Shown in pieces: positions 25,121-35,310 of a stretch of DNA of 64,000 bases (its first letter is position 1; each line of letters starts with the position of its first letter). This DNA is from an uncultured Aquimarina sp. (GTDB lineage Bacteria; Bacteroidota; Bacteroidia; Flavobacteriales; Flavobacteriaceae): assembly GCA_947498935.1 (NCBI GenBank), contig CANMMM010000009.1, positions 1-64,000 of the forward strand, given 5' to 3'. The position numbers and the translations under genes are program-made. A model generated the notes under the pieces. It was given only the letters and a program-made list of their open reading frames with translations. It ran no database searches and was not told the origin of the DNA.

Positions 25121-25181
25121 ACAAGTGCTTGCTGTAGTGTAGATCACTTCATGAATAGAATAACCGTAAGAATTACCAGAG

Positions 25182-26645
25182 ATGCATACAAACGATAAAA
25201 AACACGATTGGAGATTAGAACATACGTATGCAAAATTACCTGCCGTGTTTTTTAGCGCACAAGCCCCCATGCCAGTACCCAAACCCGAACTCGTATGTTT
25301 TAATGAAGGATTAGCAGAAGCGTTAGGACTTGGGTTTCTAAAAAAAGATCCAGAAAGCACAGCCAATTTTTTATCAGGGAATCAATTGCCCAAAGGCGCA
25401 CAACCACTAGCCCAAGCCTATGCAGGACATCAGTTTGGACATTTTAATCGATTAGGAGATGGTAGAGCAGTACTATTAGGAGAGCAAATCGATCCACTAG
25501 GAAATCGCATAGATATACAACTAAAAGGATCGGGACAAACCCCCTATTCCAGACGTGGTGATGGCAAGGCTACGCAGTATTCCATGTTGCGCGAATACCT
25601 AATTAGCGAGGCGATGTACCATCTAGGAATACCCACAACTCGTAGCCTCGCGGTAGTCACTACAGGAGAAAAAGTATTTCGAGAAAAACCACATGACGGT
25701 GCAGTACTCACACGTACCGCCGCGAGCCATATTCGTATCGGCACCTTTGAATATGCACGTAATTTCTGTACGATAGAAGAATTAAAAGCGCTTACCAATT
25801 ATACACTAGAAAGGCATTATCCCGATAAAAAAGAAGCAGCCAATCCCGCGCTTGAGCTATTAAAAGCCGTGATGCATGAACATATAGATTTGGTCGTAGA
25901 TTGGATGCGAGTAGGATTTATTCACGGAGTGTTGAATACAGATAATATGAGCATCACAGCAGAAACCATCGATTATGGTCCCTGTGCTTTTATGAACACG
26001 TATGATCGTAAAACTGTTTTTAGTTCAATTGATCGACAAGGACGCTATGCTTTTGGGAATCAACCTCCAATAGTACAGTGGAATGTGACAGTCTTAGCCA
26101 ATGCATTACTGCCGTTAATTTCAGAAAACAGAGACCAAGCCATTGCACTAGCACAAGAAGTAATCGATGGATTCCAATATAAGTTTACCGAAAGATGGTA
26201 TCGTATGATGTTTGCCAAGCTAGGTATCGCACATCCAGAAGATAAAGATAAAAAAGTAGTGGATACACTGCTAGAATTAATGGAGACCCACAAAGCAGAT
26301 TATACACAAGTGTTTTTGGATTTGCAACAGTACGAGCAGCCACATGGCCGTTTTTTAAATACTGAAGCCTGCAAAGATTGGTGGAAGCGATGGAAAGAGA
26401 CGCATACAAGAGGAGGAGGTAACAAGCCAGATCTATCATTAATGAATACCGTAAACCCCAAAGTGATTCCGCGCAATCATTGGGTAGAAAATGTATTGGA
26501 AACTGCGATAAAAGGAGATATGAAACCCTTTAATGAATTGTTAGAAATTCTCTCCACGCCTTATGGAGAACATCCGGATGAGTTGCAGTTTCAGCAAGTA
26601 CCGGCAGACTTTGATGCACAGTATCAGACCTTCTGCGGAACTTAA
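25182..26645 (+). CDS. selO: SelO/YdiU protein adenylyltransferase
   Basis: This 487-residue pseudokinase-fold enzyme transfers AMP from ATP to Ser, Thr or Tyr residues of proteins, linked to oxidative stress. The known catalytic set of Pseudomonas SelO is present with a shift of two: K115 (QLKGSG), E138 (LREYL), D254-N255 (NTDNMSI) and D264 (TIDYGP). The glycine-rich block GDGRAVLLGE is at 92-101. A C-terminal Cys (C485, three from the end) takes the place where eukaryotic SelO has selenocysteine. It stands alone with its own promoter. Confidence 0.95.
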   Translation: MHTNDKKHDWRLEHTYAKLPAVFFSAQAPMPVPKPELVCFNEGLAEALGLGFLKKDPESTANFLSGNQLPKGAQPLAQAYAGHQFGHFNRLGDGRAVLLGEQIDPLGNRIDIQLKGSGQTPYSRRGDGKATQYSMLREYLISEAMYHLGIPTTRSLAVVTTGEKVFREKPHDGAVLTRTAASHIRIGTFEYARNFCTIEELKALTNYTLERHYPDKKEAANPALELLKAVMHEHIDLVVDWMRVGFIHGVLNTDNMSITAETIDYGPCAFMNTYDRKTVFSSIDRQGRYAFGNQPPIVQWNVTVLANALLPLISENRDQAIALAQEVIDGFQYKFTERWYRMMFAKLGIAHPEDKDKKVVDTLLELMETHKADYTQVFLDLQQYEQPHGRFLNTEACKDWWKRWKETHTRGGGNKPDLSLMNTVNPKVIPRNHWVENVLETAIKGDMKPFNELLEILSTPYGEHPDELQFQQVPADFDAQYQTFCGT

Positions 26646-26871
26646 AATAGGAGCGTATTAATTGTAGTGTGCTCTGCTAGTAGTTGGATAAACAGTGCGG
26701 AACGCTATAACGTCTAACAAATGCTAAAATATTTAACTTTTTTTTCCTCTTAAATTCCTAAAACCTTAACACATCTTGTAGGATTTAGTTTATACTTTTC
26801 AGCTATGACTCGTACGAAATTCTTTATTGAAGAAAACGGGTCCAATAGGCTAATTCATAAAAAAACTCAAC

Positions 26872-29800
26872 ATGCGAAAGACGACTAAGATACTTAGGTT
26901 ACTATGTATTTTTTTAAGTATCGTTTCTGTAGGTGTTGCACAAGATGCAAACACCAAAACGGATACTGAAAAAGCAACAAAAAATGCCATGTACAATGGC
27001 TTACAATTTAGAAGTATTGGACCGGCATTTATGTCAGGTAGAATTGCAGATATTGTAATTCATCCCACGAACGAAAACATTTGGTATGTCGCCGTTGGAT
27101 CAGGTGGCGTTTGGAAAACAGAAAATGCAGGAACGACTTGGACACCCTTATTTGATAAACAAGTGAGCTACTCGATCGGGTGTATGACACTAGATCCGCA
27201 GAACCCAGATGTAGTTTGGGTAGGAACAGGAGAAAACGTAGGAGGTAGACACATAGGATATGGAGATGGTATCTATAAAAGCGAAGACGGAGGGAAGACA
27301 TGGAAAAATAGGGGACTCAAAAAATCAGAGCACCTATCTAAGATTGTGATCCATCCTACGAATTCAGACATCATTTGGGTCGCTTCACAAGGGCCACTTT
27401 GGAGCAAAGGAGGCGAACGAGGGGTGTATAAAACCATAGATGGAGGAAAAACATGGAAACGCACCCTAGGAGATGACGCATGGGTCGGTGCTACCGATTT
27501 GCTGATCGATCCTAGAAATCCAGACCTGTTGTATGCAGCAACATGGCAACGCCATCGTACTGTAGCAGGGTATATGGGTGGAGGTCCTGGGACAGCTATT
27601 TATAAATCAATAGATGGAGGTGATACATGGGATAAATTGACCAAAGGATTACCTGCTAGTAATATGGGTAAAATAGGGCTAGCCATCTCACCCCTAAAAC
27701 CAGATGTATTATATGCAGCAATAGAATTGGATAGAAGAACAGGAGGGGTCTATAAAAGCGAAAATAAAGGCGCTTCATGGACCAAAATGAGTGATGCCGT
27801 AGCAGGAGGAACAGGGCCACATTACTACCAAGAGCTATATGCATCACCCCATAATTTTGATGAACTCTATTTGGCCAATAACTATATGTTAGTGTCTTTT
27901 GATGGAGGAAAAACCTTCAATCAAATGAATGAAAAAGAAAAACATGTAGATAATCATGCAGTAGCCTTTAAAAAAGACGATCCTAATTATATATTAGTAG
28001 GCTGCGATGGTGGTTTGTATGAAAGTTTTGACAAAACTAAAAATTGGAAATATATTGATAATTTGCCCATTACACAGTTTTACAAAATTGCTGTAGATGA
28101 TGCTAGCCCTTATTACTACGTATATGGAGGAACTCAGGACAATAATACCCAAGGAGCGCCTTCCAGAACAGATAATATACATGGGATTCGAAACTCAGAT
28201 TGGTTTGTTGTTTTAGGAGGTGATGGACATCAGCCAGCTACCGAACCGGGTAATCCTAATATAGTGTATGCCCAGTGGCAGCAAGGAAATTTAAATCGTC
28301 ATGATCGAATCTCTGGAGAAAATGTGTATATCAAGCCACAACCTGCATTAGGAGAAAAAGTAGAGCGGTACAATTGGGATGCACCTATTTTAGTGAGTCC
28401 ACATAATCCAAAACGCATTTATCATGCATCACAGCGCGTATGGAAATCCGATGATCGTGGAGATTCATGGCAAGTTATTTCTGGAGACCTAACAAATAAT
28501 ATAGAGCGTATTCAGACACCATATTACGGAAAGAAACAAAAATGGGATAACGCATGGGATATTTATGCGATGTCTAACTATAGTACAATTACGTCTCTAT
28601 CAGAATCCCCTAAAAAAGAAGGATTATTATACGTAGGAACAGATGATGGTATCATACAAGTTACCGAAGATGGAGGAGCAAACTGGCGAAAAGTAGATTT
28701 CGGTAGCATCAAAGGATTGCCTAGTACTGCTTTTGTAAATGATATTAAAGCCGATTTGTATGATGAGAATGTAGTATACGCAGTATTCGATAATCATAAG
28801 TATGGCGATTACACTCCATACCTATATAAGAGTACAGACAAAGGAAATACGTGGAAGAGTATCGCGAATAATCTTCCAGATCGCACCTTATTATGGCGTA
28901 TTGTACAAGACCATCAAAAAAGTGATCTGCTGTTTTTAGGAACTGAGTTTGGGGTGTATTGTACTGTAGATGGCGCACAAACATGGATGAAATTAAAAGG
29001 AGGATTTCCGAATATATCAGTACGTGATCTTGCAATCCAAAAAAGAGAAAATGACTTAGTCGTAGGAACATTCGGAAGAGGAATTTATATCTTAGACGAC
29101 TACTCGGCACTGAGAACCCTCGATTCCAAACAAGAAGCACAATTGTTTAAACCTAAAGACGGACAATGGTATTTGCAACGTAGAATATTAGGAGGTGCTA
29201 AGAAAGCATCACAGGGAGACGGCTTTTTTGTGGCAGACAACCCACCGTATGGAGTTACATTTACATACTACCTAAAGGATAGCTACAAATCAAAAGAAGC
29301 ACAGCGGAAAGCAAAAGAGAAAGAGACCGAAAAAAATAAAGGAGTGGTAGCAGTTCCTGAATGGGCTGTTTTAGAAGAAGAAAAGAAAGAAATTGCACCA
29401 GGTGAATGGTTGTTTATTTATGATGCAGCAGGAAACATTCTTCGAAAATTGAAGGGAACGAATAAAAAGGGAATAAATCGTATTCATTGGGATTTGTTAA
29501 CCGCTTCTAAAGCTACTATTTCTCCTAAAAATATAAGTAGTAATAAGAAAAAAGGAATCATGGTAGCGCCTGGAAAGTATACAGCGCAACTTTTCAAAAA
29601 AATAGAAGGGAAATACAGCAGTATTGGAGAGAAAGTTTCGTTTGAAGTAAAACAGATCAATAAAAGTGCATTGGCAGGGAGTGCTCCTGATCAGGTAGTA
29701 GCGCATTGGAAAAAAGTATCTGATTTGATGGCAAAGACCCATGATTTAGGCGTGGATATTACAGAGACAAAAGAACTCATTCAAGTGATGCTTTCGGCAT

Positions 29801-30129
29801 ATGATCATGCGAGTGCAAGTGATGAGAGTTTACAAGCATCATTACTGACACTGCGTACGCAGTTATTGGATGTAGAACAGCAATTCAATGGCAGTAAAGC
29901 TCGTACGGAAGTGGGAGAAAAAAATGAATACCCAACTATCAGGGATTATATTTGGTCAGCAGCAGGAATGAATGCGACTTATGGACCGACAAAGGCACAT
30001 CGTACCTATTTGGATACAGCCAAGAAGCTGTTTGCAGAAATGACGACTAAGCTACAAACGATCAAAACATCAGTAGCACCTTTACAAGAAAAGTTACAAA
30101 GTATAGGAGCACCTAACATAAAAAAATAG
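26872..30129 (+). CDS. Large secreted BNR/sortilin-type beta-propeller protein
   Basis: This is a 1085-residue exported protein. Residues 1-23 form a signal peptide ending GVAQ. Residues of about 45-740 contain many BNR/Asp-box hairpins (SEDGGKTWKN, TIDGGKTWKR, SIDGGDTWDK, STDKGNTWKS), as in VPS10/sortilin-type ten-bladed propellers and xyloglucanases. The C-terminal 300 residues include a strand-rich part (GVTFTYYLKD, GEWLFIYDAAGN) and a helical region. No glycosidase catalytic pair is evident, so it is better called a BNR-repeat protein than a glycosyl hydrolase. It is a single-gene unit ending at a terminator shared with tetR. Confidence 0.85.
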   Translation: MRKTTKILRLLCIFLSIVSVGVAQDANTKTDTEKATKNAMYNGLQFRSIGPAFMSGRIADIVIHPTNENIWYVAVGSGGVWKTENAGTTWTPLFDKQVSYSIGCMTLDPQNPDVVWVGTGENVGGRHIGYGDGIYKSEDGGKTWKNRGLKKSEHLSKIVIHPTNSDIIWVASQGPLWSKGGERGVYKTIDGGKTWKRTLGDDAWVGATDLLIDPRNPDLLYAATWQRHRTVAGYMGGGPGTAIYKSIDGGDTWDKLTKGLPASNMGKIGLAISPLKPDVLYAAIELDRRTGGVYKSENKGASWTKMSDAVAGGTGPHYYQELYASPHNFDELYLANNYMLVSFDGGKTFNQMNEKEKHVDNHAVAFKKDDPNYILVGCDGGLYESFDKTKNWKYIDNLPITQFYKIAVDDASPYYYVYGGTQDNNTQGAPSRTDNIHGIRNSDWFVVLGGDGHQPATEPGNPNIVYAQWQQGNLNRHDRISGENVYIKPQPALGEKVERYNWDAPILVSPHNPKRIYHASQRVWKSDDRGDSWQVISGDLTNNIERIQTPYYGKKQKWDNAWDIYAMSNYSTITSLSESPKKEGLLYVGTDDGIIQVTEDGGANWRKVDFGSIKGLPSTAFVNDIKADLYDENVVYAVFDNHKYGDYTPYLYKSTDKGNTWKSIANNLPDRTLLWRIVQDHQKSDLLFLGTEFGVYCTVDGAQTWMKLKGGFPNISVRDLAIQKRENDLVVGTFGRGIYILDDYSALRTLDSKQEAQLFKPKDGQWYLQRRILGGAKKASQGDGFFVADNPPYGVTFTYYLKDSYKSKEAQRKAKEKETEKNKGVVAVPEWAVLEEEKKEIAPGEWLFIYDAAGNILRKLKGTNKKGINRIHWDLLTASKATISPKNISSNKKKGIMVAPGKYTAQLFKKIEGKYSSIGEKVSFEVKQINKSALAGSAPDQVVAHWKKVSDLMAKTHDLGVDITETKELIQVMLSAYDHASASDESLQASLLTLRTQLLDVEQQFNGSKARTEVGEKNEYPTIRDYIWSAAGMNATYGPTKAHRTYLDTAKKLFAEMTTKLQTIKTSVAPLQEKLQSIGAPNIKK

Positions 30130-30164
30130 CTAGGTGAGGTTTCTACTATGTAGAAAAAAGTAAA

Positions 30165-30196
30165 GCCTCCGTTGTTTCTAAGACGGAGGTTTTTTT
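30165..30196. terminator. Bidirectional terminator between BNR gene and tetR
   Basis: CCTCCGT (30166-30172) pairs with ACGGAGG (30183-30189) with an outer A/T tract on each side. It sits between two convergent genes and overlaps the end of tetR. Confidence 0.8.
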
Positions 30197-30755
30197 ATTT
30201 CTCTTTCACAAACCCTTTCCAAGAAATCTCAATAGCTTGGTTAATGTGCTTGTCCAATAATTTTACTTTTTCATTTTCATGTATTTTTACAATAGACACC
30301 ACATTCCCGAAAAATAATTCTTCCATCACCATAGAGTTGTATGGTTTAAATATTTTTTCGCGGATCCCTCTTTTAAAGAAGTTTTCTATTTCGCCAAAAT
30401 ATTGGCGCGCTTGATCTTTTAATGACTGTGGGATCTCTGGAGAGCGCGCAATCTGTTCCGAAAAAATAAATGCTAGTGGGTTATTGACAAAATAATGAAA
30501 AAGATTCATCCACATGATAGAGAATTGTTTTTTGATACTTTCATCTTCTGTGTTCCGCATGACTACAGTACCAAAATCCTGTGTAAGCATTAAGTATAAT
30601 TCCGTAATGATTTCCTCTTTGTTTTTAAAGTGGTGATATACAGTACCATTGGCTACACCAGATTCTTTGATGATTTGTGATAATAAAGTAGCTTCAATTC
30701 CTTGCTTGGTGATGAGCTCTAACGTGGTTTGTAGCACTATTGCTTTCTTATTCAT
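30195..30755 (-). CDS. TetR-family transcriptional regulator
   Basis: This is a 186-residue repressor-type protein. The N-terminal helix-turn-helix is standard (TLELITKQGIEATLLSQIIK, then GVANGTVYHHFKNKEEII at about 33-50). The ligand-binding half is family-specific and gives no ligand. It ends 28 bp from the tspO gene on the same strand, downstream of it, so the two may be co-transcribed. Its target is unknown. Confidence 0.92.
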   Translation of the reverse strand: MNKKAIVLQTTLELITKQGIEATLLSQIIKESGVANGTVYHHFKNKEEIITELYLMLTQDFGTVVMRNTEDESIKKQFSIMWMNLFHYFVNNPLAFIFSEQIARSPEIPQSLKDQARQYFGEIENFFKRGIREKIFKPYNSMVMEELFFGNVVSIVKIHENEKVKLLDKHINQAIEISWKGFVKEK

Positions 30756-30783
30756 AAAAGTGTATTCCTTAATTCTAGACGGT

Positions 30784-31257
30784 TTAGTTAAGTTGCCATA
30801 TGCTAAAATTCAATGCAGTTGCAAAAGCAACCCATATTAGATAGGGGATAAGTAGGTAAGCGGCTGTAGCATTTACAACTTTAAACCATTTAATGGTAAA
30901 CACGAGTAGCACCAAAAGGGCAATGATATCTACGAGTGCATACAATGGATTGCGTATTCCAAAAAAAAGAATGGACCACGCAGCATTGAGTAAAAGTTGA
31001 AATCCAAAATGATATAACGCAGTTTTTACCCATTTATGATAAAAACCTTTGCTCCAGACAATTCCAGCTGAAATTCCCATGACTATATACAGTATAGTCC
31101 ACACAGGAGCGAAGAGCCAATTAGGGGGGGTGAAAGTAGGCTTTTCTAACGTTATATACCATGTCTTAATTGAAGACTGAGTAGCGATACTGCCCAGAAA
31201 ACCAACAAGTATGCATATAGAGATAGCAATGCCAATACGCAAAAGTTTAATCTTCAT
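30784..31257 (-). CDS. tspO: TspO/MBR family membrane protein
   Basis: This 157-residue protein has five predicted membrane helices and the family motifs PTFTPPNWLFAPVWTILY, LNAAWSILFFG and a helix with YLIWVAFATALNFSIWQLN. TspO proteins bind porphyrins or cholesterol-like ligands and are tied to stress and tetrapyrrole handling. Two Trp residues and an Asn in the ligand pocket are present. It is upstream of tetR and divergent from the mevalonate genes. Confidence 0.93.
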   Translation of the reverse strand: MKIKLLRIGIAISICILVGFLGSIATQSSIKTWYITLEKPTFTPPNWLFAPVWTILYIVMGISAGIVWSKGFYHKWVKTALYHFGFQLLLNAAWSILFFGIRNPLYALVDIIALLVLLVFTIKWFKVVNATAAYLLIPYLIWVAFATALNFSIWQLN

Positions 31258-31335
31258 TTAAAATTAATTCGTGTGTGAATCACTAAAATAACAATTTATT
31301 TTTTACCAGAGTACTTCAAAAAGCGTATAAGGACT

Positions 31336-31343
31336 TATCTTTG
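31336..31343 (+). promoter_or_regulatory. -7 promoter element of the mevalonate operon
   Basis: TATCTTTG matches TAnnTTTG 18 bp before ATG 31362. It overlaps an in-frame TTG at 31341, which argues that this TTG is not the start codon. Confidence 0.7.
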
Positions 31344-31361
31344 CTTAAATATTTAATTAGA

Positions 31362-32450
31362 ATGGGGGAGTATCGACAATTTATTTTCGAAAAACAAACA
31401 GCAATAGTAGATAAAGGAACGATCTCTTGTGCCGCTCCAAGTAATATTGCTTTGGTAAAATATTGGGGCAAACGACCAGTACAACTACCCGAAAATCCTT
31501 CTATTAGTTTTACATTAGATACATGTCATACAAAGACGACTCTACACTATCAAAAGCGTACAGCGCAAGCAGATACTTTTGAGTTTGAATTATTTTTTGA
31601 AGGCGTCTTAAAACCAACTTTTAAACCCAAGGTGCAAAACTTTTTTGAACGAATAGTGGATTATGTTCCCTTTATCAAAGAATATAGTTTTGTCATAGAG
31701 ACAGAAAATACATTTCCTCATAGTAGCGGTATTGCCTCTTCTGCGAGTGGTATGAGTGCATTAGCATTTTGTGTCATGGAATTAGAACAACGACTTTGTC
31801 CAGCAACACCAGCTTCATATCGAATACAAAAAACCTCTTTTTTAGCACGTTTAGGTTCTGGTAGTGCTTGTCGTAGTATAGAAGGACCTGTAACTATTTG
31901 GGGAGCGCATCCGCAAATTCCTGAAAGTAGCGATGCATACGCAGTACCATTTTCAGGAGAGTTACATGCTAATTTTAAACAATATCAAGACACCATACTA
32001 CTAATAGACAAAGGCGAAAAACAAGTCAGTAGTTCTGTAGGGCATGATTTGATGCACGGCCATCCCTTTGCAAAAGAACGTTTTAAGCAAGCAACACAAA
32101 ATTTAGGAAAGCTGACAGAAATATTAACATCAGGAGATGTAGATGCTTTTATAACTATCGTAGAAAGTGAAGCATTGACACTACATGCGATGATGATGAC
32201 TTCGCTACCCTATTTTATACTCATGAAACCGCATACCCTTTCTGTGATCCAAAAAGTATGGCAATATCGCCAAGAAACAGGCTCTAAATTATGTTTTACA
32301 TTAGATGCAGGAGCCAATGTGCATCTATTATATCCTGCAAATGAAAAAGAAAGTGTAAAAGAATTCATTGTAGCAGAGTTAGTTGCGTATTGTCAGAAAG
32401 GGCAGTATATTTGTGATGAGATAGGTTTTGGTGCAAAAATGATCGAATGA
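31362..32450 (+). CDS. mvaD: Diphosphomevalonate decarboxylase
   Basis: This is a 362-residue GHMP-family enzyme that converts diphosphomevalonate to isopentenyl diphosphate with ATP and release of CO2. N-terminal ALVKYWGKR is the family signature. The phosphate-binding loop is PHSSGIASSASGMSA (119-133) and the catalytic Asp is D315 in TLDAGANVH. ATG at 31362 is preferred over a TTG 21 bp earlier because the promoter lies on that TTG. It is first in an operon with mevalonate kinase and a UbiA prenyltransferase. Confidence 0.95.
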   Translation: MGEYRQFIFEKQTAIVDKGTISCAAPSNIALVKYWGKRPVQLPENPSISFTLDTCHTKTTLHYQKRTAQADTFEFELFFEGVLKPTFKPKVQNFFERIVDYVPFIKEYSFVIETENTFPHSSGIASSASGMSALAFCVMELEQRLCPATPASYRIQKTSFLARLGSGSACRSIEGPVTIWGAHPQIPESSDAYAVPFSGELHANFKQYQDTILLIDKGEKQVSSSVGHDLMHGHPFAKERFKQATQNLGKLTEILTSGDVDAFITIVESEALTLHAMMMTSLPYFILMKPHTLSVIQKVWQYRQETGSKLCFTLDAGANVHLLYPANEKESVKEFIVAELVAYCQKGQYICDEIGFGAKMIE

Positions 32451-32497
32451 TGTCTCAATATGAGGGAAAATGAATTTGTAAACAAAATAGTGTACGC

Positions 32498-33433
32498 ATG
32501 AAAGGACCACTTTTTTACTCAAAAATATTATTATTCGGAGAATATGGAATTATCAAAGATTCCAAAGGTCTTTCTATTCCATATAATTTCTACAAAGGAG
32601 CTTTAAAAGTTTCTACTGATACCACAGACGAAGCAGAAGCGTCTAATCAAAGTTTGCAGAAATTTGCAAGCTATTTAGCAGAAATACAAGATCAAGGTGT
32701 TGTATCCTTTGATACAGACCGTATGAACCAAGATATTGCTGCGGGTATGTATTTTGATAGCAGTATACCTCAGGGGTATGGAGTGGGAAGTAGTGGAGCG
32801 CTTGTAGCTGCTATATATGATAAATATGCGCTCGAAAAAATAACTGTTTTAGAAAATCTAACACGTGATAAACTGCTCACACTAAAAAAGATTTTTGGAT
32901 TGATGGAGTCTTTTTTTCACGGAAACAGTTCTGGCTTAGATCCTTTAAATAGTTATTTAAGTTTACCGATTCTGATCAACTCCAAAGATCATATAGAGCC
33001 AGCAGGAATCCCATCGCAAAGTGTAGATCATAAAAAAGGGGCAGTGTTTTTATTAGATAGTGGTATCGTAGGAGAAACAGCTCCTATGGTTAGTATATTT
33101 ATGGAAAACATGAAACAAGAAGGGTTTCGAAATATGCTCAAAAACCAGTTTGTAAAACATACGGACGCTTGTATCGATGATTTTCTACGTGGCGATGTAA
33201 AATCTTTATTCTCTAATATAAAGCAATTATCACATGTCGTTTTGGATAACTTTAAACCGATGATACCCAAACAATTTCATGAATTGTGGCAGAAAGGTAT
33301 TGAGACCAATGAATATTATCTGAAATTATGCGGATCTGGTGGTGGTGGATATATCTTAGGGTTTACTCAGGATTTAGACAAAGCCAAACAGGCATTGAAA
33401 GATTACAAATTAGAAGTGGTATATAATTTTTAA
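32498..33433 (+). CDS. mvk: Mevalonate kinase-like GHMP kinase
   Basis: This 311-residue kinase phosphorylates mevalonate in isoprenoid synthesis. SKILLFGEYGII is the N-terminal motif, PQGYGVGSSGALVAAIY (near 90-106) the ATP-binding loop, and KLCGSGGGGYILGF (near 275-288) the closing GHMP motif. FHGNSSGLDPLNSY supplies the catalytic-region Ser and Asp. It starts 47 bp after mvaD and is followed by the prenyltransferase after 21 bp. Phosphomevalonate kinase is not in the window. Confidence 0.9.
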   Translation: MKGPLFYSKILLFGEYGIIKDSKGLSIPYNFYKGALKVSTDTTDEAEASNQSLQKFASYLAEIQDQGVVSFDTDRMNQDIAAGMYFDSSIPQGYGVGSSGALVAAIYDKYALEKITVLENLTRDKLLTLKKIFGLMESFFHGNSSGLDPLNSYLSLPILINSKDHIEPAGIPSQSVDHKKGAVFLLDSGIVGETAPMVSIFMENMKQEGFRNMLKNQFVKHTDACIDDFLRGDVKSLFSNIKQLSHVVLDNFKPMIPKQFHELWQKGIETNEYYLKLCGSGGGGYILGFTQDLDKAKQALKDYKLEVVYNF

Positions 33434-33454
33434 AAAAGTAGCATACCTACCCAT

Positions 33455-34363
33455 ATGCTTTCTAGAAAAAACAAACTTATTTTTCTGAAGCTACTGAGTT
33501 TGTTTTCTGTAGTGCGAGGATACAATATTTTAATGATTGTATTTGCACAATATCTTACCTCTATCTTTATACTAGCCCCTCGGCGACCTTTGCGTTTAGT
33601 ATTGCTAGATGCGAATTTATTCGTGATCGTATTGGCGTCTGCGGGAGTCATAGCAGGAGGGTATATTATTAATAACTTTTACGATAAAGAAAAGGACTTA
33701 ATTAATAGGCCTCAAAAAACAATGCTAGATCGTTTAGTGAGTCAACAAACGAAACTTACAGGGTATTTTGTACTTAATTTTCTCTCGGTGATCCTAGCTA
33801 GTTATGTGTCATTTAGGGCCGTACTCTTTTTTTCGATATATATATTTAGCATTTGGTTGTATTCTCATAAACTTAAAAAGCAGCTCTTTATAGGTAATAT
33901 AGTAGCATCGGTATTATCGATAACTCCTTTTTTTGCGGTATTTATTTATTATAAGAATTTTGACATGGTCGTTTTTGTACATGCAATATTTCTATTTACG
34001 ATGTTGGTAATGCGCGAAATGGTCAAGGATTTAGTAAATCTAACAGGTGATATGGCACAGAATTATCGCACCATACCCATTGTGTATGGAGAACGCATGT
34101 CTAAAAAGATACTTACAGTATTAGTACTCATTTCTTTAGTGCCTATATATTTATTAATGGAAGTGTATGATATAGGATTTATGTTTTTATACTTCTATAT
34201 ATCAGTTATGTTACTGTGTTTTTTTGGTGTTGCTTTATGGAGATCTAAGCACAAGATAGACTATGTTCGTTTACATACGATCTTAAAAATCATTATCGTT
34301 TTAGGAGTTTTTGGTATTTTACTAATAGATATCGATATGATCATCAATCGCTTGCTATGGTGA
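33455..34363 (+). CDS. UbiA-family prenyltransferase
   Basis: This 302-residue membrane protein has about eight helices. The first Asp-rich motif is NNFYDKEKDLINRPQK and the second DLVNLTGDMAQNYRTIPI, both typical of UbiA-type aromatic or polar-head prenyltransferases. In Bacteroidota this member is often annotated as a geranylgeranylglycerol-phosphate geranylgeranyltransferase. Its place after mvaD and mvk fits use of an isoprenoid diphosphate, but the acceptor is not determined here. Confidence 0.88.
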   Translation: MLSRKNKLIFLKLLSLFSVVRGYNILMIVFAQYLTSIFILAPRRPLRLVLLDANLFVIVLASAGVIAGGYIINNFYDKEKDLINRPQKTMLDRLVSQQTKLTGYFVLNFLSVILASYVSFRAVLFFSIYIFSIWLYSHKLKKQLFIGNIVASVLSITPFFAVFIYYKNFDMVVFVHAIFLFTMLVMREMVKDLVNLTGDMAQNYRTIPIVYGERMSKKILTVLVLISLVPIYLLMEVYDIGFMFLYFYISVMLLCFFGVALWRSKHKIDYVRLHTILKIIIVLGVFGILLIDIDMIINRLLW

Positions 34364-34377
34364 TATATGTAAGTGCT

Positions 34378-34416
34378 AAAAAAAGCAACTGTGTGCTATA
34401 AACACAATTGCTTTAA
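34378..34416. terminator. Terminator between prenyltransferase and the gene at 34441
   Basis: AAAGCAA and TGTG (from 34382) pair with CACA and TTGCTTT (to 34414) with one mismatch. It lies between convergent genes. Confidence 0.65.
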
Positions 34417-34440
34417 TGAAAGTGTACCGTTTGTAAGCTA

Positions 34441-34794
34441 TTAAGCTCTAGGGTTCAATACTTTTATAGTCATTCTAAATGTTTTATTAGTAGGCTGTGG
34501 CGTGTCTAAGTTGATTTTTCGATAGTTTAATCGTGCTTTTACATATTCAGCAATCATTTCTTTTTCTGAATCAATAACAAGAATTACAATTTCATTTTTA
34601 GCATTTAGTAAGAATTCTACGTTTGCTGTAATGTCAGATTTTTCAATCTCGAATTGTGGCTTCTTTAATAAAGCAATGATTTTATTTCGCAACTGTTGTT
34701 GTGCTGTTTCCGTTTTTGGTGTCTTTTTTCCGTTAGCAAATACTGAAGAGGATGCTACGAAAGCTACTAAAATTACTAAGATTAACTTTTTCAT
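34441..34794 (-). CDS. Small exported protein, TonB-C-like pattern
   Basis: This protein of about 117 residues is read from ATG at 34794, where MKKLILVILVAFVASSSVFA gives a signal peptide. An earlier ATG at 34842 would hide it. The mature part has the recurring flavobacterial pattern LRNKIIALLKKPQFEI, NVEFLLNAKNEIVILVIDSE, YVKARLNYRKI, ending FRMTIKVLNP. This resembles a TonB C-terminal-like beta-alpha-beta domain. Function is unknown. It may be a periplasmic partner of a transport or motility system. Confidence 0.65.
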   Translation of the reverse strand: MKKLILVILVAFVASSSVFANGKKTPKTETAQQQLRNKIIALLKKPQFEIEKSDITANVEFLLNAKNEIVILVIDSEKEMIAEYVKARLNYRKINLDTPQPTNKTFRMTIKVLNPRA

Positions 34795-35310
34795 TACTAA
34801 GGTTTTTAAGATTCTATTTTTTGTGTTTTTTTTACACGGCAAATGTACTTACGAAAACATGTTATTCTTTATTTTTCAGGTTATTAGAATGTGATTTGAC
34901 AATTACGTTATTGTAAAAACACCTATTTATTAACAATAATTGAACGTTGCAGAAAAAGTACGATTCGATACCAAAAGCTGAGAAGTTAGCAATGGATTTC
35001 TTGCTACTGAAAAAGAATCAACAATCAACCCCTTAATCTGATTGAGAAATATTTAATTTTTTAGGCTGTTTTAATGTTACCTAATTGTTAAGTAAAGGTT
35101 TTCCAGTAAAGCGGGTGCAGGTTTTAAGTTTTTGTATATCAAACATTTGTGTCTAATTTGTTTGTTAACAAAGGACTAGATGTTTTGAAAAGAAGGAGTG
35201 CGTTATAAAGTTCATTAAAAACCATTTTATTAAGGAGGATTACACCTTGTTAACCACGTTTCTTGTCTGGTTTCTAATTATGAATAACTATCTTTGCAAA
35301 AAAATAGAAT
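34795..35310. other. 516-bp divergent spacer
   Basis: This is an AT-rich gap between the small exported protein and the pseudouridine-synthase homologue. It contains the promoter element at 35289-35296. A purine-rich AGGAGG at 35236 lies too far from any start to be a ribosome site. No coding frame or repeat is seen. Confidence 0.5.
35289..35296 (+). promoter_or_regulatory. -7 promoter element of the gene at 35311
   Basis: TATCTTTG matches TAnnTTTG and lies 14 bp before the start codon. Confidence 0.65.

Noticed and set aside
26872..30129. BNR-repeat protein as a sialidase or xyloglucanase
   Set aside because: Asp-boxes are present but no sialidase Arg triad, FRIP motif or GH74 acid pair could be identified. 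Called by its repeats only.
31341..31361. TTG at 31341 as the mvaD start
   Set aside because: The TTG is part of the TATCTTTG promoter element, and ATG at 31362 begins the usual N-terminus.
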